A stretch of 64,000 nt of DNA from Talinum fruticosum (GCA_021018815.1 JAITYX010000066.1:2418001-2482000); one strand, 5' to 3'. Counted from the first letter of the stretch, positions 35,312 through 48,310 are shown. The notes: generated from the sequence alone by a model not told the origin. Made by a program: numbers and translations.

Positions 35312-35870
35312 AGGTTGGAAAATTATGAGGATAATTGTTGTAGGTTAAAAAGGGAGCGATTTTGAAGTTTAGATGTTACAAGAGTGAATTTTGGGTTAAT
35401 AGTATTAAATGATAAGGTTATGAAATTCGCAATGATTATGAGTATGATATCTTGGGTGATGTTAGTGATTTGATAAGCGTGATTAATATTTTGGAATCCT
35501 TGCAAATCATTGAAGTGAATTTAGATGAAAGCATTAAAGAAAATAATGAAATGAAGAAAGAGTTTGGGACATGGGAATAGTAACAAGAGCATTTTGGGTT
35601 TCATGTTGAGAAAGTACTTTTAAAAAAAGTATTAAAGATTGAAGGGATAAAGTATCCGCTAACCTTACCCCTTCATCCACCTATTTTGGTGTTCAAAAAA
35701 ATTAACAAAAAATATTATGTAATTAGTGATAAATACATTAGAAATATGAGCATGTGTCACTTGCCCAACCAGTGGTAAGTATCAAATAATTTATATCTTG
35801 GTAATAGTACTCGTGGATTGGAAAGGAAAATTAGAACTAATTATCTTCTCTACTTCCATATTAAACAGTA

Positions 35871-36900
35871 ATGTCGAATCGGAATGAGAATGTTCGTGGA
35901 AATGAACTCTAACAAAACAACATGGAATCTATGCATTCTCAATCGGCAAACTATAGCCCTCCAACCCCTCATCAGGAAATAGAAAATGATATGCTCAAGA
36001 ATGAGGATGAACAAAAAAGGGTATTTAAAGATGCAGACCCAACAGGGAACAATTATAGCTGTGGTGATAAAGAAACTTAAAGAATCGGATTCCAATAATT
36101 TAGAGAAGGATAGTAGATTTTTGGAAGGGTTGCCAAGCAAAATCCAAAAACTTATGACGGAAGAATGGACCCAGTGATATTAGAAGAATGGATTAGGCAT
36201 ATGGAAAAGATATTTGATGTGGTCGAGGTACCGGACAATAAACGTGTAAATATTAGAGCTTTTTACCTTACCCGACAAGCGGATACCTAGTGGGGAACTG
36301 TAAGGGCCAATTTCCAACGCCTTGAGGGCACGTGGGACAAATTCGTGGAGGAACTAAGAGTAAAATTTTATCCAGTTCCCTTACAAAAACAAAAGCAAAA
36401 TGAATTCCTTGAATTAAAACAAGAGAATATGACGACGATGGAGTATGCAAGCAAATTTGCGGAACTATCTAGGTTTGCCTCGAAGTATGTAGCCACCGAT
36501 CGTATGAGGATGATAAGATTTGAAAAGGGCTTAGCTCCCTGTATTAGGCATCGACTAGCGGGGCAACCTATACAAACAAGTCAAGAATTGTACAAACAGG
36601 CAGTCGAAGTGGAGCAAGTAAAAAGGAGTTGCGAATGTTGAGCCCAAATACCTTGAAGAAAAGAGGAAATGAGAAAAGAAACCATTCGGAAGAAAGACCA
36701 AGCAAGAAGCAAGCTAATTTGGGAACTAAACCCCAAATTTCAACCCCAACCAAGAAACAATGCTCAAAATGTGGTCGGACAAATCATGAAACCGGAGATA
36801 GTTGGGTTGGGACTAATCACTGCTATTGGTGTGGCGATCCAAGCCATCTAATTGCAAATTGCCCAACCAGACCTTCTCAAGAAAGCAAAGGTTTAGGTCA
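35871..36900 (+). pseudogene. Gypsy gag with CCHC zinc knuckle, broken
   Basis: It starts at ATG 35871 (MSNRNENVRGNE) but stops within 14 codons. The retrotransposon gag domain is readable at 36170-36640 in two frames: EEWIRHMEKIFDVVEVPD, then WDKFVEELRVKFYP, MTTMEYASKFAELSRFA and KGLAPCIRHRLAGQP. A CCHC knuckle (CYWCGDPSHLIANC) is at about 36821-36862. Gag would form the particle and bind the element RNA. Stops and frame changes show it is not functional. Confidence 0.8.
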
Positions 36901-37029
36901 ACCTCAAAAGATTACAAAGGCATCAACAACATTTTTGGGCAATAGACAAGTGGCAAGAGCTTATGTGATGAGCGAGAAAACAAGCCACCGACTCGAGAAC
37001 AATCGTGAATCGGTACACTCATTTTAAAT

Positions 37030-38950
37030 TTGGTACCATTTGTTGTTTTATTTGATTCAGGTGCTACGCACTCTTTTATTTCGTCACAAGCTACATCTCA
37101 AATAGGCTTAGAATCGAATAAGTGCCCTATAAAGCTATATGTAAATTTGCCCACTGGCCAAACAATAAGGTGCGACGTTATGTATAAAAATTATACTATT
37201 ATTCCGAGTCAAGAAAATTTCGTAGGTGACTTGATACAGCTTTGATTAGTCGGAATTGATATCATTTTTGGGGATGGAATGGTTATCCAAAGATGGGGGC
37301 AAAAATAGATTGTCAATTGCAGAACATATCCTTGAAAAGTACAAAAGGAAGAGAAGTCTTGTTTCAAGGTTCAAAAGGAATTGGGGATTGTCCTGTGGTA
37401 TCACTCAAAATTATTGGAATACTTGTTAAGCAAGGAAGTGAAGCTTATATATGCTTTGTAATTGGAGGGAAAAAAGAGATAAAAATTGAGGATATCCCTA
37501 TAATTAAAGAGTTTCATGATGTTTTTCTTTTTAGAGGAAATTATTGGGTTACCCCAAAAGGGAAAATCAATTGTGAAATAGAGATTGAACCAAGATAGGA
37601 TGTTTATAGCAAATTAAAAGTTCAACTCGATGATTTGATGCATAAAGGCTATATAAAGCCAAATATATTCCCTCAGGGATACACCAATCTTGTTTGTTAA
37701 AACAAAATGATAATAATAATTAAAAAAAAATCTCAGATTGGGTAACCATCAATTAAGGATTAAGCCTGTAAACATTCCAAAAATGGCGTTTAGAACTTGT
37801 TATGGACATCATGAATTTATGGTCGGGGCTTTTGGGTTACAAATGCTCCAATGGCTTTTATGGACCTAATAAACAGAATATTTAGGCCTTACTTGGACAA
37901 ATTTGTTGTTATCTTCATTGATGATATCTTAGTGTGCTCCAGGATGAAGGAAGAACATGTTAAATGTTTAAGGATTGTGTCTGTAAACCTTGAGGATTTA
38001 TAAATTATATGCTAACTTGTCAAAGTGCAAATTTTGGTTGTTAGAAATGACATTTTTGAGGCATGTAATCTCTATGGATGAAATCAAAGTGGACTGACAA
38101 AAAGTAAAAGTAATTACTAAGTGGCTCGAGCCAACTAACATTAAGGAAGTTTGAGTTTCAAGAAATGGCAGGATATTACAGGCGATTCTTGCAAGATTTT
38201 TCATGAGTAGTTTTGTTTCTTGAGGAAAAACAACAACGTTTGAATGAACTGATAAATGTGAAGTTGTTTTCCAAGAACTAAAGTAACAACTTAACGTTGC
38301 ACTCGGTTTTGGCCTTACCAGTGGAGGGTGGAGAACTTACCATTTACAGCGACACAACCATATAAGGGATAAAGTGTGTCTTAATGTAAAGTAGAAAGTT
38401 CATAGCGTAGGCTTCTAGGCAATTAAGGTTATATGAACAAAATTATCCTACTCATGATCTTGAACTAGTTACAACAATTTTGCATTAAAAATTTAGAGAC
38501 ATTATCTTTATGAAAGTATATGCCAAATCTTCCTTGACCATAAAAACCTCTAAGTATATTTTCACCCATAAAGAATTACATCCGTGATATTAAAGGTGTG
38601 GTTGGAGTCTTTTAAGGGTTATAATATGCAAATACATTATTACCTAGGCAACGCTAACATTGTGATTGATGTGTCAAGTCCGAAGACGCATAATGACGTG
38701 ACCACTTTAAGAGTTATTTGTGCAGAAGGTTTAACCTACAAAGAGCAACTTGTACAAATCATGGTTCGAAAGGTTAAACAATTGCACCAGTAAAGTGATA
38801 CCTTTGGTTAAAGTCATTTGAACCCATCACGGGATCTCAAAAGCAACAGAAGAAATAGAGGATGAAATGAGAAATCGTTACCCCTATATGTTTTAAAGCT
38901 ATGTTACTAAACGATTATAATTTCGAGGACGAAAATTTTTATAAGAGGGG
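37030..38950 (+). pseudogene. Gypsy pol: protease, reverse transcriptase, RNase H; integrase missing
   Basis: The protease active site VLFDSGATHSFI is at about 37042-37077. Reverse transcriptase pieces follow across frames: QLDDLMHKGYIKP (about 37624), [15 protein letters not shown], then FIDDILVCS (about 37917), the catalytic DD motif. RNase H and connection pieces run to about 38800 (LRLYEQNYPTHDLELV, IHYYLGNANIVID). The next recognisable stretch (EEIEDEMRNRYPYMF, about 38850) resembles the tail that normally follows integrase. The roughly 1 kb that should encode integrase is therefore absent. Many stops are present. Confidence 0.8.
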
Positions 38951-38955
38951 GAGGA
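38941..38955 (+). other. Polypurine tract
   Basis: ATAAGAGGGGGAGGA lies immediately before the 3' LTR and would prime plus-strand synthesis. Confidence 0.75.
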
Positions 38956-40348
38956 TGTAACACCTCGAAACTTAATCGTAATTAATTACTTCAAATTTAT
39001 ATTTTATCATCTTAATATTGTTTAGGAGCAGTGAGTCGCGTAGAATACGAAACCAAAATAAAATATGCGAACAAATTTGATAATCATAAATAATAATGGG
39101 TAAATTATACAAATTCACATTTCGAATAATCTAAAATTGTGTCTCGAAACACGGTTTGTTTATAATTAAATAATAAGTAAATGAAAAAAAAAGAGTTAGA
39201 AAATATGTATAAGCAAATAAAAATGGGCCAAATGTGTGATTAAACATTTAATCATATGATAAAATCAATAATGAAAAGAGAGGAAGATATTATGATTTTT
39301 TTAAGACAAGGTTAAAAAAAAAAAAAAAAAGGAGATGAGGGGCTGCTAGATGTCTCGGGAGTATACTAGTGAAGTGGGGGTTATAAAACAAGCAAATACA
39401 CATTTCATCTTCCATCTCTCTCTCACCTCTCCTCTACTTCCCCGACCGCTGCCCCTTGCCACCGCCACCAAGCCGTCGCCGGCGCCCGACCGCCACCGCA
39501 AAGCCGTCAGCTGGAGCCCTTGGCTGCCACCTTGCTGCCGCCAATCCTTTTCTCTCCTCTTCCCGTTGTCTCTCGCCAGCAGGGGCAGAATAGCCTCTGC
39601 TGTTACTCGCTGCTGCTAGGTCCGGCCAGCCGGCCTGCCGCCGCTCCTGTCCTCCGCCGGCGCTTGACGCCGCCAACCAACCACTCACGCGGCTGGATCT
39701 CCACCACCGAGCTACCACCATCCAATTTCACATCTAACCCAGTTGAGGTATATCTCCAATCCTTAATTTTTAAGCAAATTTTATCACAAATTTATGTTGT
39801 TATTAAATAATTAGACAAGTATATGTGAATTGTGAATTGATTATGGTGGAATTGAAGGAATTGTGGGAGAAAATGAAATTGGATTTAGGGATTATTATGT
39901 GTTCATATGGAATTGAAAATTAATTGGGGGTTTCTTTATAATGGTAAATGTGCTTGTTTGATTTTTATATGATTATGAATGAATTTTTTGGTTATGGTGG
40001 CATTGGATGAACTTTGTAGAGTAGTGAAATATGGATATATGTGAAATTGGATTTCTTTTGGGTTTGTTGTGTGTTAAATTGGTATTGGAGATAAATTTGG
40101 GATATTCATAATTATGAATATGCTTGTTCGATTTTCTATATGAGCATGAACGGATTGATTGGTTTTGTAAAAATTGTTTAAGTTATAGGATTATGCTAGG
40201 GAAGTGAATTAATCAAATTGGGTTAGGTTAATATTTGAAAAAAAAAGGATGAAAATATATTTGGAGGTCTTATTGAAATTGGAAGTGGTTTTTGTGAAGT
40301 TGAAATTTGTAATTTGGAAGATGATAAATGAGTTAGTGGTTAGGAGGC

Positions 40349-40380
<32 letters not shown>

Positions 40381-40774
40381 GTGCAACAGATTATGGAGAG
40401 AATTGATTTAAGACGGAAATTGGAGCTTTAAACCCGTTAGTGGTTTAGACAATTGAATTGGTTAAAGTGTAAAGTACATAGATACAAGAAAGGTTAATAA
40501 CTTTATTAATGCAAATATTAAATTTCTGTTTGAAAATAGAAATTCAATAGGAACGACTATTCAAGAAAGCAAAGAAAATAGAAATCAAAAGCAAACGATC
40601 GACCGAGGTACGTTATTGCTTGTACCCTTCCAAAATAGTTAAATTTTAATTGTTATGTAAAATGTTACTGTGTGTTTTTTTTATTTCGGCCTACAACTTT
40701 TTGGGACCCAAGTTAATCGTTAATCGTAAATCGTTAATCGTTAATCGTTTATTGTGAACCGTTCATAAATGTCT

Positions 40775-43700
40775 TGTAACACCCCAAAACCCACCGTAGG
40801 AGTATTACATGCCGGGGTTCCCGAGAGGAACCCCTAAGGCTACTTAAGATCTCAACTTAGGGTTAATAGCTCTTTCTTAGATTGGCGGAAGCGCGTTTCT
40901 TGGTTTTCCTGAAAATTTCGGCAAAATTTCCTTTGTAATATGGCTAATCCCATAGGCTTAAAGTCTTAACCCCGCACAAAACACATTCATAAACTCAACG
41001 AGCCACATGCTCGGAGTATCAACAACATAAGCTCAACGAGCCACACGCTTGAAGTATTCACATAGGACTTCTATATTCATAGTCAAAACTTAAGTTCTCG
41101 TGACAACCGATCTTTACAAGCATGCAAAACATAAAGTACATAATAAGTCCGGAGATGTCCTATCCGTTGGTTCGCTTCTTCTAAAAGCCAAAACAACTCC
41201 GGGAGTCTTAACTTCAGTACCTGAAAATGTTAGTGAGGTCATGAGCTCACACGAGCCCGATGAATAACCCAAACCCAACCCCGGGTTTCATTTTGCACAT
41301 TAATTCATTAACAACACACGTAAGTTCACTATTCATTCATAACATGTGATTCAAAGCATACATGCTTAAGATATGCAAGTTACTAAACTTACCAACCGAC
41401 CGAGAGGCAAATATGACATCAATTACTCATGAATTCAATCAAACATATTTTCTTCTTCTTTATACGCAAGTACGTCACATAATCATTCATCATGTAAGGC
41501 ATTCATCACGTAAATCATGTCTTACTTCTTATGATATTAGTTTTTTATGAAATCGGGATTCGTTTTTCTTTTCATTCTTCTTCTTGAGTTCAATTATGCA
41601 TTTCATAAGTCATTGATTCTTTCTTTCTTGTTCATCATGCATAATCATTTGTTTCTTCATATCGTAATTCTCAAGTACTCTTAGTTTTGAATGGAAAGAA
41701 GATTTATGTTCTGCTCTAAAGACCCAATTCTTGGAGCCAAAACAATTCGTGGGCTCGGTTCTTGGAGGCATAACAATTCGTGGCCTCAAGGCAAAATAAT
41801 TCGTGGCCTTGAGGTAAGCCTCAAACTCGAAGGACGCATACTGTCAAGAATTCGTGGAAGCAATTCAATTCGTGGCTTTAGTTTGAAAGACACTTCTATG
41901 GCCATAACTTCGAGAGGGTTCTTTAATTCGTGGGGTCTTAGATTAATAACACAATCCTTTTTCCCTTCTTTAGTTCTTTGTGTTTTCTTTATTTTCTTAT
42001 ATCTTCTTATTACTTATACATAAGATACACTTAATTCATATAATTCATGCTTATTACCTTTATACGTAACTTGCTTACAAGTAACAATTCACATAAGCAA
42101 GTTCCAACTCAAGTACAATCAATCCAACTCATGTAGGCATGCTTATGTCATTTATAATCAATGTACTTTGAAATAAATACATCATCACATAAACCTATTA
42201 AGTAGGATTTCTAATTAGCGAACTTATCGTTTTCATAATTGTGTAATGTCGCGCCTAGGTGGTTTATGGTTCTACAACTTTCCTTACTCATTATATATCT
42301 CTTAATCTAGCCATATGGCTTCTTAAATTTCAGTTCTTAACTCAATTACTCAATTAGTTCCGATTTTGCCCAAAACAGCACATCTTCACTCAAAAATCCA
42401 TATCTTCTAATCTACTCATCCAACGCATACCAAAATTTACAGGAAACTCTCATAAATTATCAGGAAGCTAAATTAAAAGTTTTAGCAATTTCGGGCTACA
42501 CATGAATTCACAATAATTCGGATAGCATGATAAATTACTGAAAAATCTGCACTTGGATCATAAATTCAATTTTCTAATTTTCTCACTAATTCTATTCAAG
42601 CAACTTTCATCAAATTCTCAATATACATCTCAATAATCATGCTCAAGGATACTCAATCATCACTAAATTCATGAACTAGGCATATAATTCGCAACATGCT
42701 TTTCAATTCGTGAGTTGCTAGTGTCGTGAATTTAGGCCTCTAACTTCTTCAATTAACTTAGGGTTTCCAATTTCAGGAATTAATTTTAAGTTTAATCCCG
42801 TAATTCATTTTAATTCTAGAGGATGAATTCAAATTACTCAGCTTGGATTCTTAGAGGTTCTAAGAATTTCGGCTTTGAAAAGTTTGAATTGGGTGTTTGA
42901 TATTCATACTTTGCTTCTTGTTTCGGGTTCCCAACCTTTCGCGCTCTACCTCTCACCCTGCTCTATTTTTTGCTCGGCTCTGGTCTCGTTCGTCCACCAT
43001 CTCCCGTCTGTTCGCTGGTCGACGTTGTTCCCTTGCTCGACGGCCTCGTCTCCCTCTCGGTGTTCCCATTCGTTTTCCCGTGTCTCTTCGTCTCCCACAT
43101 CTTCTCTCTCGTTCCACCTTCCACTTCCTCTCACCGCTTTGCTCGCATTCGCCGGCCACCTTTCCTTCGTTAGCCGGTCTCCGGGCGCTTTTCTCTCTCT
43201 CGCTTCGCTCCGCTCGCTCTCGCCCGATCTCCCTTCTTTCGCTTTCCCTACTTCTCCTTCTTTCCTTTCCCCTCACCTCTCGGTCTCCCTCTGCTCTCTT
43301 TCCCCTTCGCTCTCGCTTCGCTTCTTTCCTCTCGCTTCTTCTCGCTTTCCTCTATTTCTCTTCCTCTTGTTCTTTCTTTAGTCTCCCTCTTTTGCTTCTC
43401 GCTTCTTTCGTTCCCCCTCTTTTGTTCTCAATCCCAATTTCTCTATCCTCTTTAACCTGATTACACCTAAACCATTTTGCTGCCCACTTTTAATTGGACC
43501 TCTTACTCCCTCTTGCTTAATCTTATTGCCAGCCCACAATAAGCTAGGCCAGCAATTCTCGATCTATTTTCTTTTCCTTTTATTTAAATTTCTGGTTTGG
43601 GCGTTCAAATGAATTGGGCTCAAAATATTTCACAAACCCATTTTAGCTAGCCTACACACGGGTTTCAATTCTCGGGTTTTAATTCCGACTCAAAAATTCT

Positions 43701-43793
43701 AATTCACTTAATTTAATAATTTCAAATTTTTTAACTTAACTTTTAATAATTTAATTCATTAGCAAGCAAGTCGTTGAAATTTCGGGTCTTACA
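40775..43793 (+). mobile_element. Solo LTR of a second gypsy-type family (3019 bp)
   Basis: It begins TGTAACACCCCAAAACCC and ends TTTCGGGTCTTACA. It is flanked by TGTCT (40770-40774) and TGTCC (43794-43798), a 5-bp duplication with one change from the uninterrupted TGTCC. No internal region or second LTR is present, so it fits LTR-LTR recombination. CT-rich DNA at 42930-43460 explains the long Ser/Leu/Arg-rich ORFs on both strands. I do not regard them as genes. Confidence 0.9.
41740..41935. repeat. AATTCGTGG word repeat inside the solo LTR
   Basis: AATTCGTGG occurs six times in under 200 bases (near 41745, 41773, 41798, 41849, 41867 and 41923) with irregular spacing. It could be a repeated protein-binding site in the LTR. 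No function can be shown. Confidence 0.7.
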
Positions 43794-44574
43794 TGTCCGC
43801 TAGCGTAATTAATCGTATTGGGCCTTTCCCGACAATCGGGACCTTTAATCGAATTGTTTAATTGAGGCCACGTATTGGGCCTTCCCGGCAAATGGGAACT
43901 TTAACCGAATTGTTTAACCGAAGTCATGGTTGCAAATGCATGTAAATTGGGGTCCTACTGTCGATCGGAAACTAAAACATTTAAGAAGTTGAAAATAAAA
44001 TTGAAAGTTTATAGGAAACGTAAACTGTGCATTTTGCTTAAATGTTTGAGTTTTAAATGAAATGAATTTAAAATCGAGCGCGTGCTCACCGACTCTTCAA
44101 AATTATTATACGAGTGTAAGGGTAATGTATTGAGCCAACTGCTCACTTTATGTTTTATGTTTTATATTTTAAACTCTTTTAGGGAAAGAGAAGCAACCGG
44201 TATTTAAATAAGAACTGCATGAGGAGAAGGAAACAGAGGAAACGAGAATCCTAAAAGGCTGATATCGGCGAGTGACTTGCATGTTGTATTTTGGTGTTAA
44301 TGTATTTTGGATTATGTGTTAACAAACGGACGGAATTTTGTACTATCTAAGTTTAAGTATGTAATGTATAAACCTTGTGACGGTTTGTGCAAATAAATAT
44401 AATATATATATAACAATATATGGAATGTTAGGTATAGGCCTTATCTCTACTATAAGAGACGGCGGTAATGCCCGGGCTTATATTAGCTTCCGCTGCCAAA
44501 TATTTCTTAAATTTGATTGGGTTATGTTATGAATTAGTTTTATGGATAATTATAGTTTGGGGCGTTACAGCATG

Positions 44575-46290
44575 GGGTATAAGAAGTTACATGCATGCCC
44601 AAACGATTGCATATTGTACTTGAAAAGAACATGCACATAGACATGAATGTCCTAAGTGTGATGCATCCGGATACAAAATGAAAAACATAGATGGAGAGAG
44701 TGTTGAGGGACCTCCCGCAAAGTTGTTGTGGTACTTGCCGATACTACCAAGGTTTAAGCGCTTGTTTCAAGTGCAACTAATGCTAAGAACTTGACGTGGC
44801 ATGCCGACGGAAGAGTCCGTGATGACAAGCTATGTCACCCTGCCGATTCTCCTCAATGGAAGAAGATCGATTTATTGTTCCCGGAATTTGGTAAGGAAGC
44901 AAGGAATCTATGTTTGGGTCTTTATACGAGACGGAATAAACCCTCACGGTGACCTCGTAGCAAGCACAATAGTTGGCCCGTTGTTTTGGTTATCTACAAC
45001 GTACCATCGTTGTTGTGTATGAAGCGTAAGTACATTATGTTGTCAATGCTCATTTCGGGCTTAAATAGCTGGAAAATGATATAGATGTGTACTTGGTGCC
45101 TTTTGTTGAAGATTTCAAGCTTTTATGGGATGAAGGTGTTTTAGTTTACGATACATTCCGTCAAGAGCAATTTACATTACGAGCTATGATCTTCACCACA
45201 ATCAATGACTTCCCGCGTACGGAAACTTGTCCGGATACACCGTCAAAGGCCACAAGGCATGCTCCATTTGTGCAAAGGGTACTTGCTCCTATCAACTTAA
45301 GCACAAAAAAAGACGACCTATCTTGTACACCAAAAGTGTCTTCCCTTTTCCCATCAATATCATAAGAAAAACAAGGCTTTCAATGGTAAAACCGAGATGG
45401 ATTCTGCTCCAACTCCATTAATAGGATATCAAATATATGACCAATTTAAGGATCTTGATGTGGAGTTCGGTAAGCCATACGGACGTCAATCCAAAACGCG
45501 CGTGGAAAAAGAGATCAATATTTTATGATCTTCCATATTGGAAAGATTTCTATGTGAGACATAGTCTTGATATAATGCATATAGAGAAAAATATCTGTGG
45601 AAGTCTCATTGACACTCTTCTTAACATACCAGGGAAGACCAAGGATCGAGAGAAAGCACGACTCGGTATGTGTGAAATGGGAATACGGGAGGAATTAGCA
45701 CCACAACCAAAGGGGAAGAGAACGTATTTGCCTCCGGCGTCTTACACATTGAGTAGAAGGGAAAAACAACATTTGTATGAAACCTTGAAGAAACTCAAAG
45801 TGCCACAGGGATATTCTTCAAACATCGATAGACTCGTTTTGATGTTTGATTATAGACTAATCGGTATTAATCTCATGATTGTCATGCTTTGATGCAACAA
45901 AAACTACTGGTTGCTATCCGAGCCGTGATGCCGAAACATGTCGAGACGAGCGATCACAAGACTTTGCTTCTTCAATGCCATATATTGCAAAGTCATTGAT
46001 TTAGAGAAATTGGATGATCTTCGGTGCGAGTGTGATCGTTACATTGTGCCAACTTGAGATGTATTTCCCACCTTCTTTTTTGATATCATGGTACACCTAG
46101 TTGTCCATTTGGTGAGAGAACTGCGATTCCGTGGCCCGATTTTTACTCGATGGATATACTCTTTTGAACATTTTATGAAAATTCTCAAAGGATATGTTAC
46201 AAATTGGTACCGACCTGAAGCGTGCATTGTTAAGGCATACACGGTTGAGGAGTGTGTCAAGTTCTTCTATGAATACTACCCCTAAATGGA
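44575..46290 (+). pseudogene. CACTA TNPD-like transposase, 3' part (Transposase_21 and DUF4218 regions)
   Basis: The reading frame interrupted at 32743 continues here with GYKKLHACPNDCILYLKR. Next come PPAKLLWYLPILPRFKRLFQ, TWHADGRV, HPADSPQWKKIDLLFPEFG, YIMLSMLISG, YLVPFVEDFKLLWDEGV, QFTLRAMIFTTINDFP and SGYTVKGHKACSICAKG, spread over three frames. At 45520-46290 the DUF4218 region follows (SLDIMHIEKNICGSLIDTLL; LVREL, GPIFTRWIYSFEHFMKILKG). All are hallmark segments of plant CACTA transposases. Stops and indels make it inactive. Confidence 0.85.
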
Positions 46291-46634
46291 AGAAGTTTGT
46301 ATTCCAAAACATCAATTTATGGGGAAGATTGATGGGCGGGGAAACCGGGGCCGACGGTTCTAACAATCGATCGGGATAGGAGGGATCCAGCACATATTTA
46401 TGTTCTACAAAACAACGATGAAGTGTAGCCATTCATTAATGAGCACAAATCCCTCATAAGGCGACAATACCGAGGAAAAAATGAGATGTAGGTAATGACC
46501 CATCATAATCGCACATTTGTCAACTAGTTCGGAGATAGAGTAATCACTAGCCGATTGAAAGAATCACGAGAACATATCTCACAAACATTAGTAAGCTTGG
46601 CTTGAGGGTCGCAGATTAAAAGTCATATCTTACC

Positions 46635-47186
46635 GTGGGTATGACATCAATGGATACTCTTTCTACACAAAGAGCCAGGACAATAGGAGCACCTTGCAAA
46701 ATAATGGGGTCACATTGGAGGCTTATACACTTCATGTTTCCAACTCCAAGTACAAATCCCGTTGTAGCTAAATTGTCATATTACGAAGTCATTGAAGAGA
46801 TATGGGAGCTAGACTATGTTGACTTCCGTGAAGCCATTTTCTGGTGCAAATGGGTTGATAATAACAACGGTGTCCGAGTTGATGAGATGAGATTCACGGT
46901 GGTTGATCTCGGAAGAGAAGGGCCTAAACGGGATCAATTCGTTATGACATCCCAAGCAACACAAGGGTTCTATGTTGAGGGTCCGGCCAATGATAAGTGG
47001 TATATTATTCTTCAAGGGAAGAGGCACGTTGCTGGTGGGGATGGTAAAGAAGTGTGTGAGTTTGTTGAGGACACCCCACCCTTCTCCTTGGGAATGCCTA
47101 TCGAAAATAAGGATCCCAATTTTGAAGATTTGCATTTAAGGGTTGACCATCAAGAGGGCATATATATTGAAGATAAGTCCAAATGA
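46635..47186 (+). pseudogene. CACTA transposase DUF4216 region (longest remaining ORF, 183 codons)
   Basis: The ORF 46635-47186 contains LSYYEVIEEIWELDYVDF, CKWVDNNNGVRVDEMRFT and SQATQGFYVEGP, a clear DUF4216 domain, which normally closes the plant CACTA TNPD protein. The first 40 codons look frameshifted: the shifted frame gives GYDINGYSFYTKS, the expected DUF4216 start. The ORF's ATG is therefore incidental. Function in the element is unknown. Confidence 0.8.
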
Positions 47187-47499
47187 GGGGGAAAAAGGCA
47201 TAAACTATATAATTGTATCAACTCGGTAAGACCATTAATTTTATTCCGGATGATATCCAATATTGTTGCTTGTTTTAGAAACCGCAGCTTGCTTTTCATT
47301 ATTTTTGACTTGTAGTATTCATGTAACAGATCGTCATTTGATGAGGATTAAAATAAGGACTAAGTTGTCCAATTGGAAGGGTAGAAGATCATCATGCAAT
47401 GAGGGCCATTATTCAGGTAATGTTTCTTGTGGATAGTTGTTACTTAATACTTTTCTCTATTTTGGTCGCTAATCTCAACTCCTACTTAACGTTTTCTTG

Positions 47500-48310
47500 A
47501 GTTTCTATGTTATCCACCTCTACCCCTGCACGAACTCCAAGAAGCAAACTAAGGTCTAAGCTCTCCAATAGAAGGGTAGAAGATCCTTATTCGATGAGGG
47601 TCAAAAGGACTAAACTTTTTCAGGTGAAGTTTCTTGTGCATAATTATTGCTTAATGCTTCTCTCAATTTCGGTTGATAATCACAGCTCTCGCTTAATGTT
47701 TTTCACGCTTTTATGTTGTATGTTGTCCAATCTACCCCTGCATGAACTCCAAGCGAGCATTTTCCGACAGTTGAGACAATTTGCCTTAGAGGAGTAATGA
47801 GCTCATGCTTGATAGGTTGATGGGCATATGCATAAGAGGAATATCACTTTGGGACAATGACTAAGGAAATAGAGATTGTTGGTGAGATGCATGTCCTATT
47901 TGTGTATTCCTTTTTAGTACTTATGCTAAAAATTCCATTTCTCGGTCTTGTGGATGAGTTGTTGCTTAACGTTTTCCACAATTTTTATGTTGTCCAAGTG
48001 TACCACTGCACGAACTCCAAGCAAGCAATAAGTAAGAGGGACATCACTTTGGGACAATGACTAAGGAAATAGAGATTGCTCGGTGAGATGCATGTCCTGT
48101 TTGTGTATTCCTTTTTAGTACTTATGCTAAAAAGTCCATTTCTTGGTCTTGTGGATAAGTTGTTACATAACGTTTTCCACAGTTTTATGTTGGCCAGTCT
48201 AGTCCTGTATGAATTCCAAGCAAGCAATACATAAGAGGAGCATCACTTTGAGACCATGACAAAAGAAATAGAGATTGCTTGGTAAGATGTCCTGTTTGTG
48301 TATTCCTTTT
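47500..48310 (+). repeat. Tandem repeat of about 200 bp downstream of the CACTA transposase
   Basis: TATCACTTTGGGACAATGAC (47842) recurs at 48042 and, with changes, at 48241, a period of 199-200. A linked TCTACCCCTGCACGAACTCC word also occurs at 47519 and 47731, so older copies extend to the left. The ORFs of 67-96 codons here are repeat translations. Confidence 0.8.

Larger units (their letters stand above)
32744..44569 (+). mobile_element. Ty3/gypsy LTR retrotransposon inserted in the CACTA transposase
   Basis: The 5-bp target duplication GCATG lies at 32739-32743 and 44570-44574. Both LTRs begin TGTAACACC; the 3' LTR ends TTACA and the 5' LTR ends TTACG. A primer site for initiator tRNA-Met follows the 5' LTR, and a purine tract precedes the 3' LTR. 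Internal order is gag, zinc knuckle, protease, reverse transcriptase, RNase H, which is the Ty3/gypsy order except that no integrase is found. All coding regions are broken by stops and indels. The LTR pair appears about 95% identical over the first 300 bases by eye. Confidence 0.95.
38956..44569 (+). repeat. 3' LTR of the gypsy element, interrupted by a solo LTR
   Basis: The sequence begins TGTAACACCTCG and ends GGGGCGTTACA. Without the inserted 40775-43793 segment and its 5-bp duplication, its length is about 2.59 kb, close to the 5' LTR. The matching position in the 5' LTR is the uninterrupted CATAAATGTCCGCTAGCG at about 34543-34560. It also carries an expanded (AT)n tract at 40351-40372 that is shorter in the 5' LTR. 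Confidence 0.95.

Noticed and set aside
42875..43460. Overlapping ORFs of 107-187 codons on both strands in CT-rich DNA
   Set aside because: Ser/Leu/Arg-rich on one strand and Arg/Glu-rich on the other, with no domain. They follow from the CT-rich composition inside the solo LTR.
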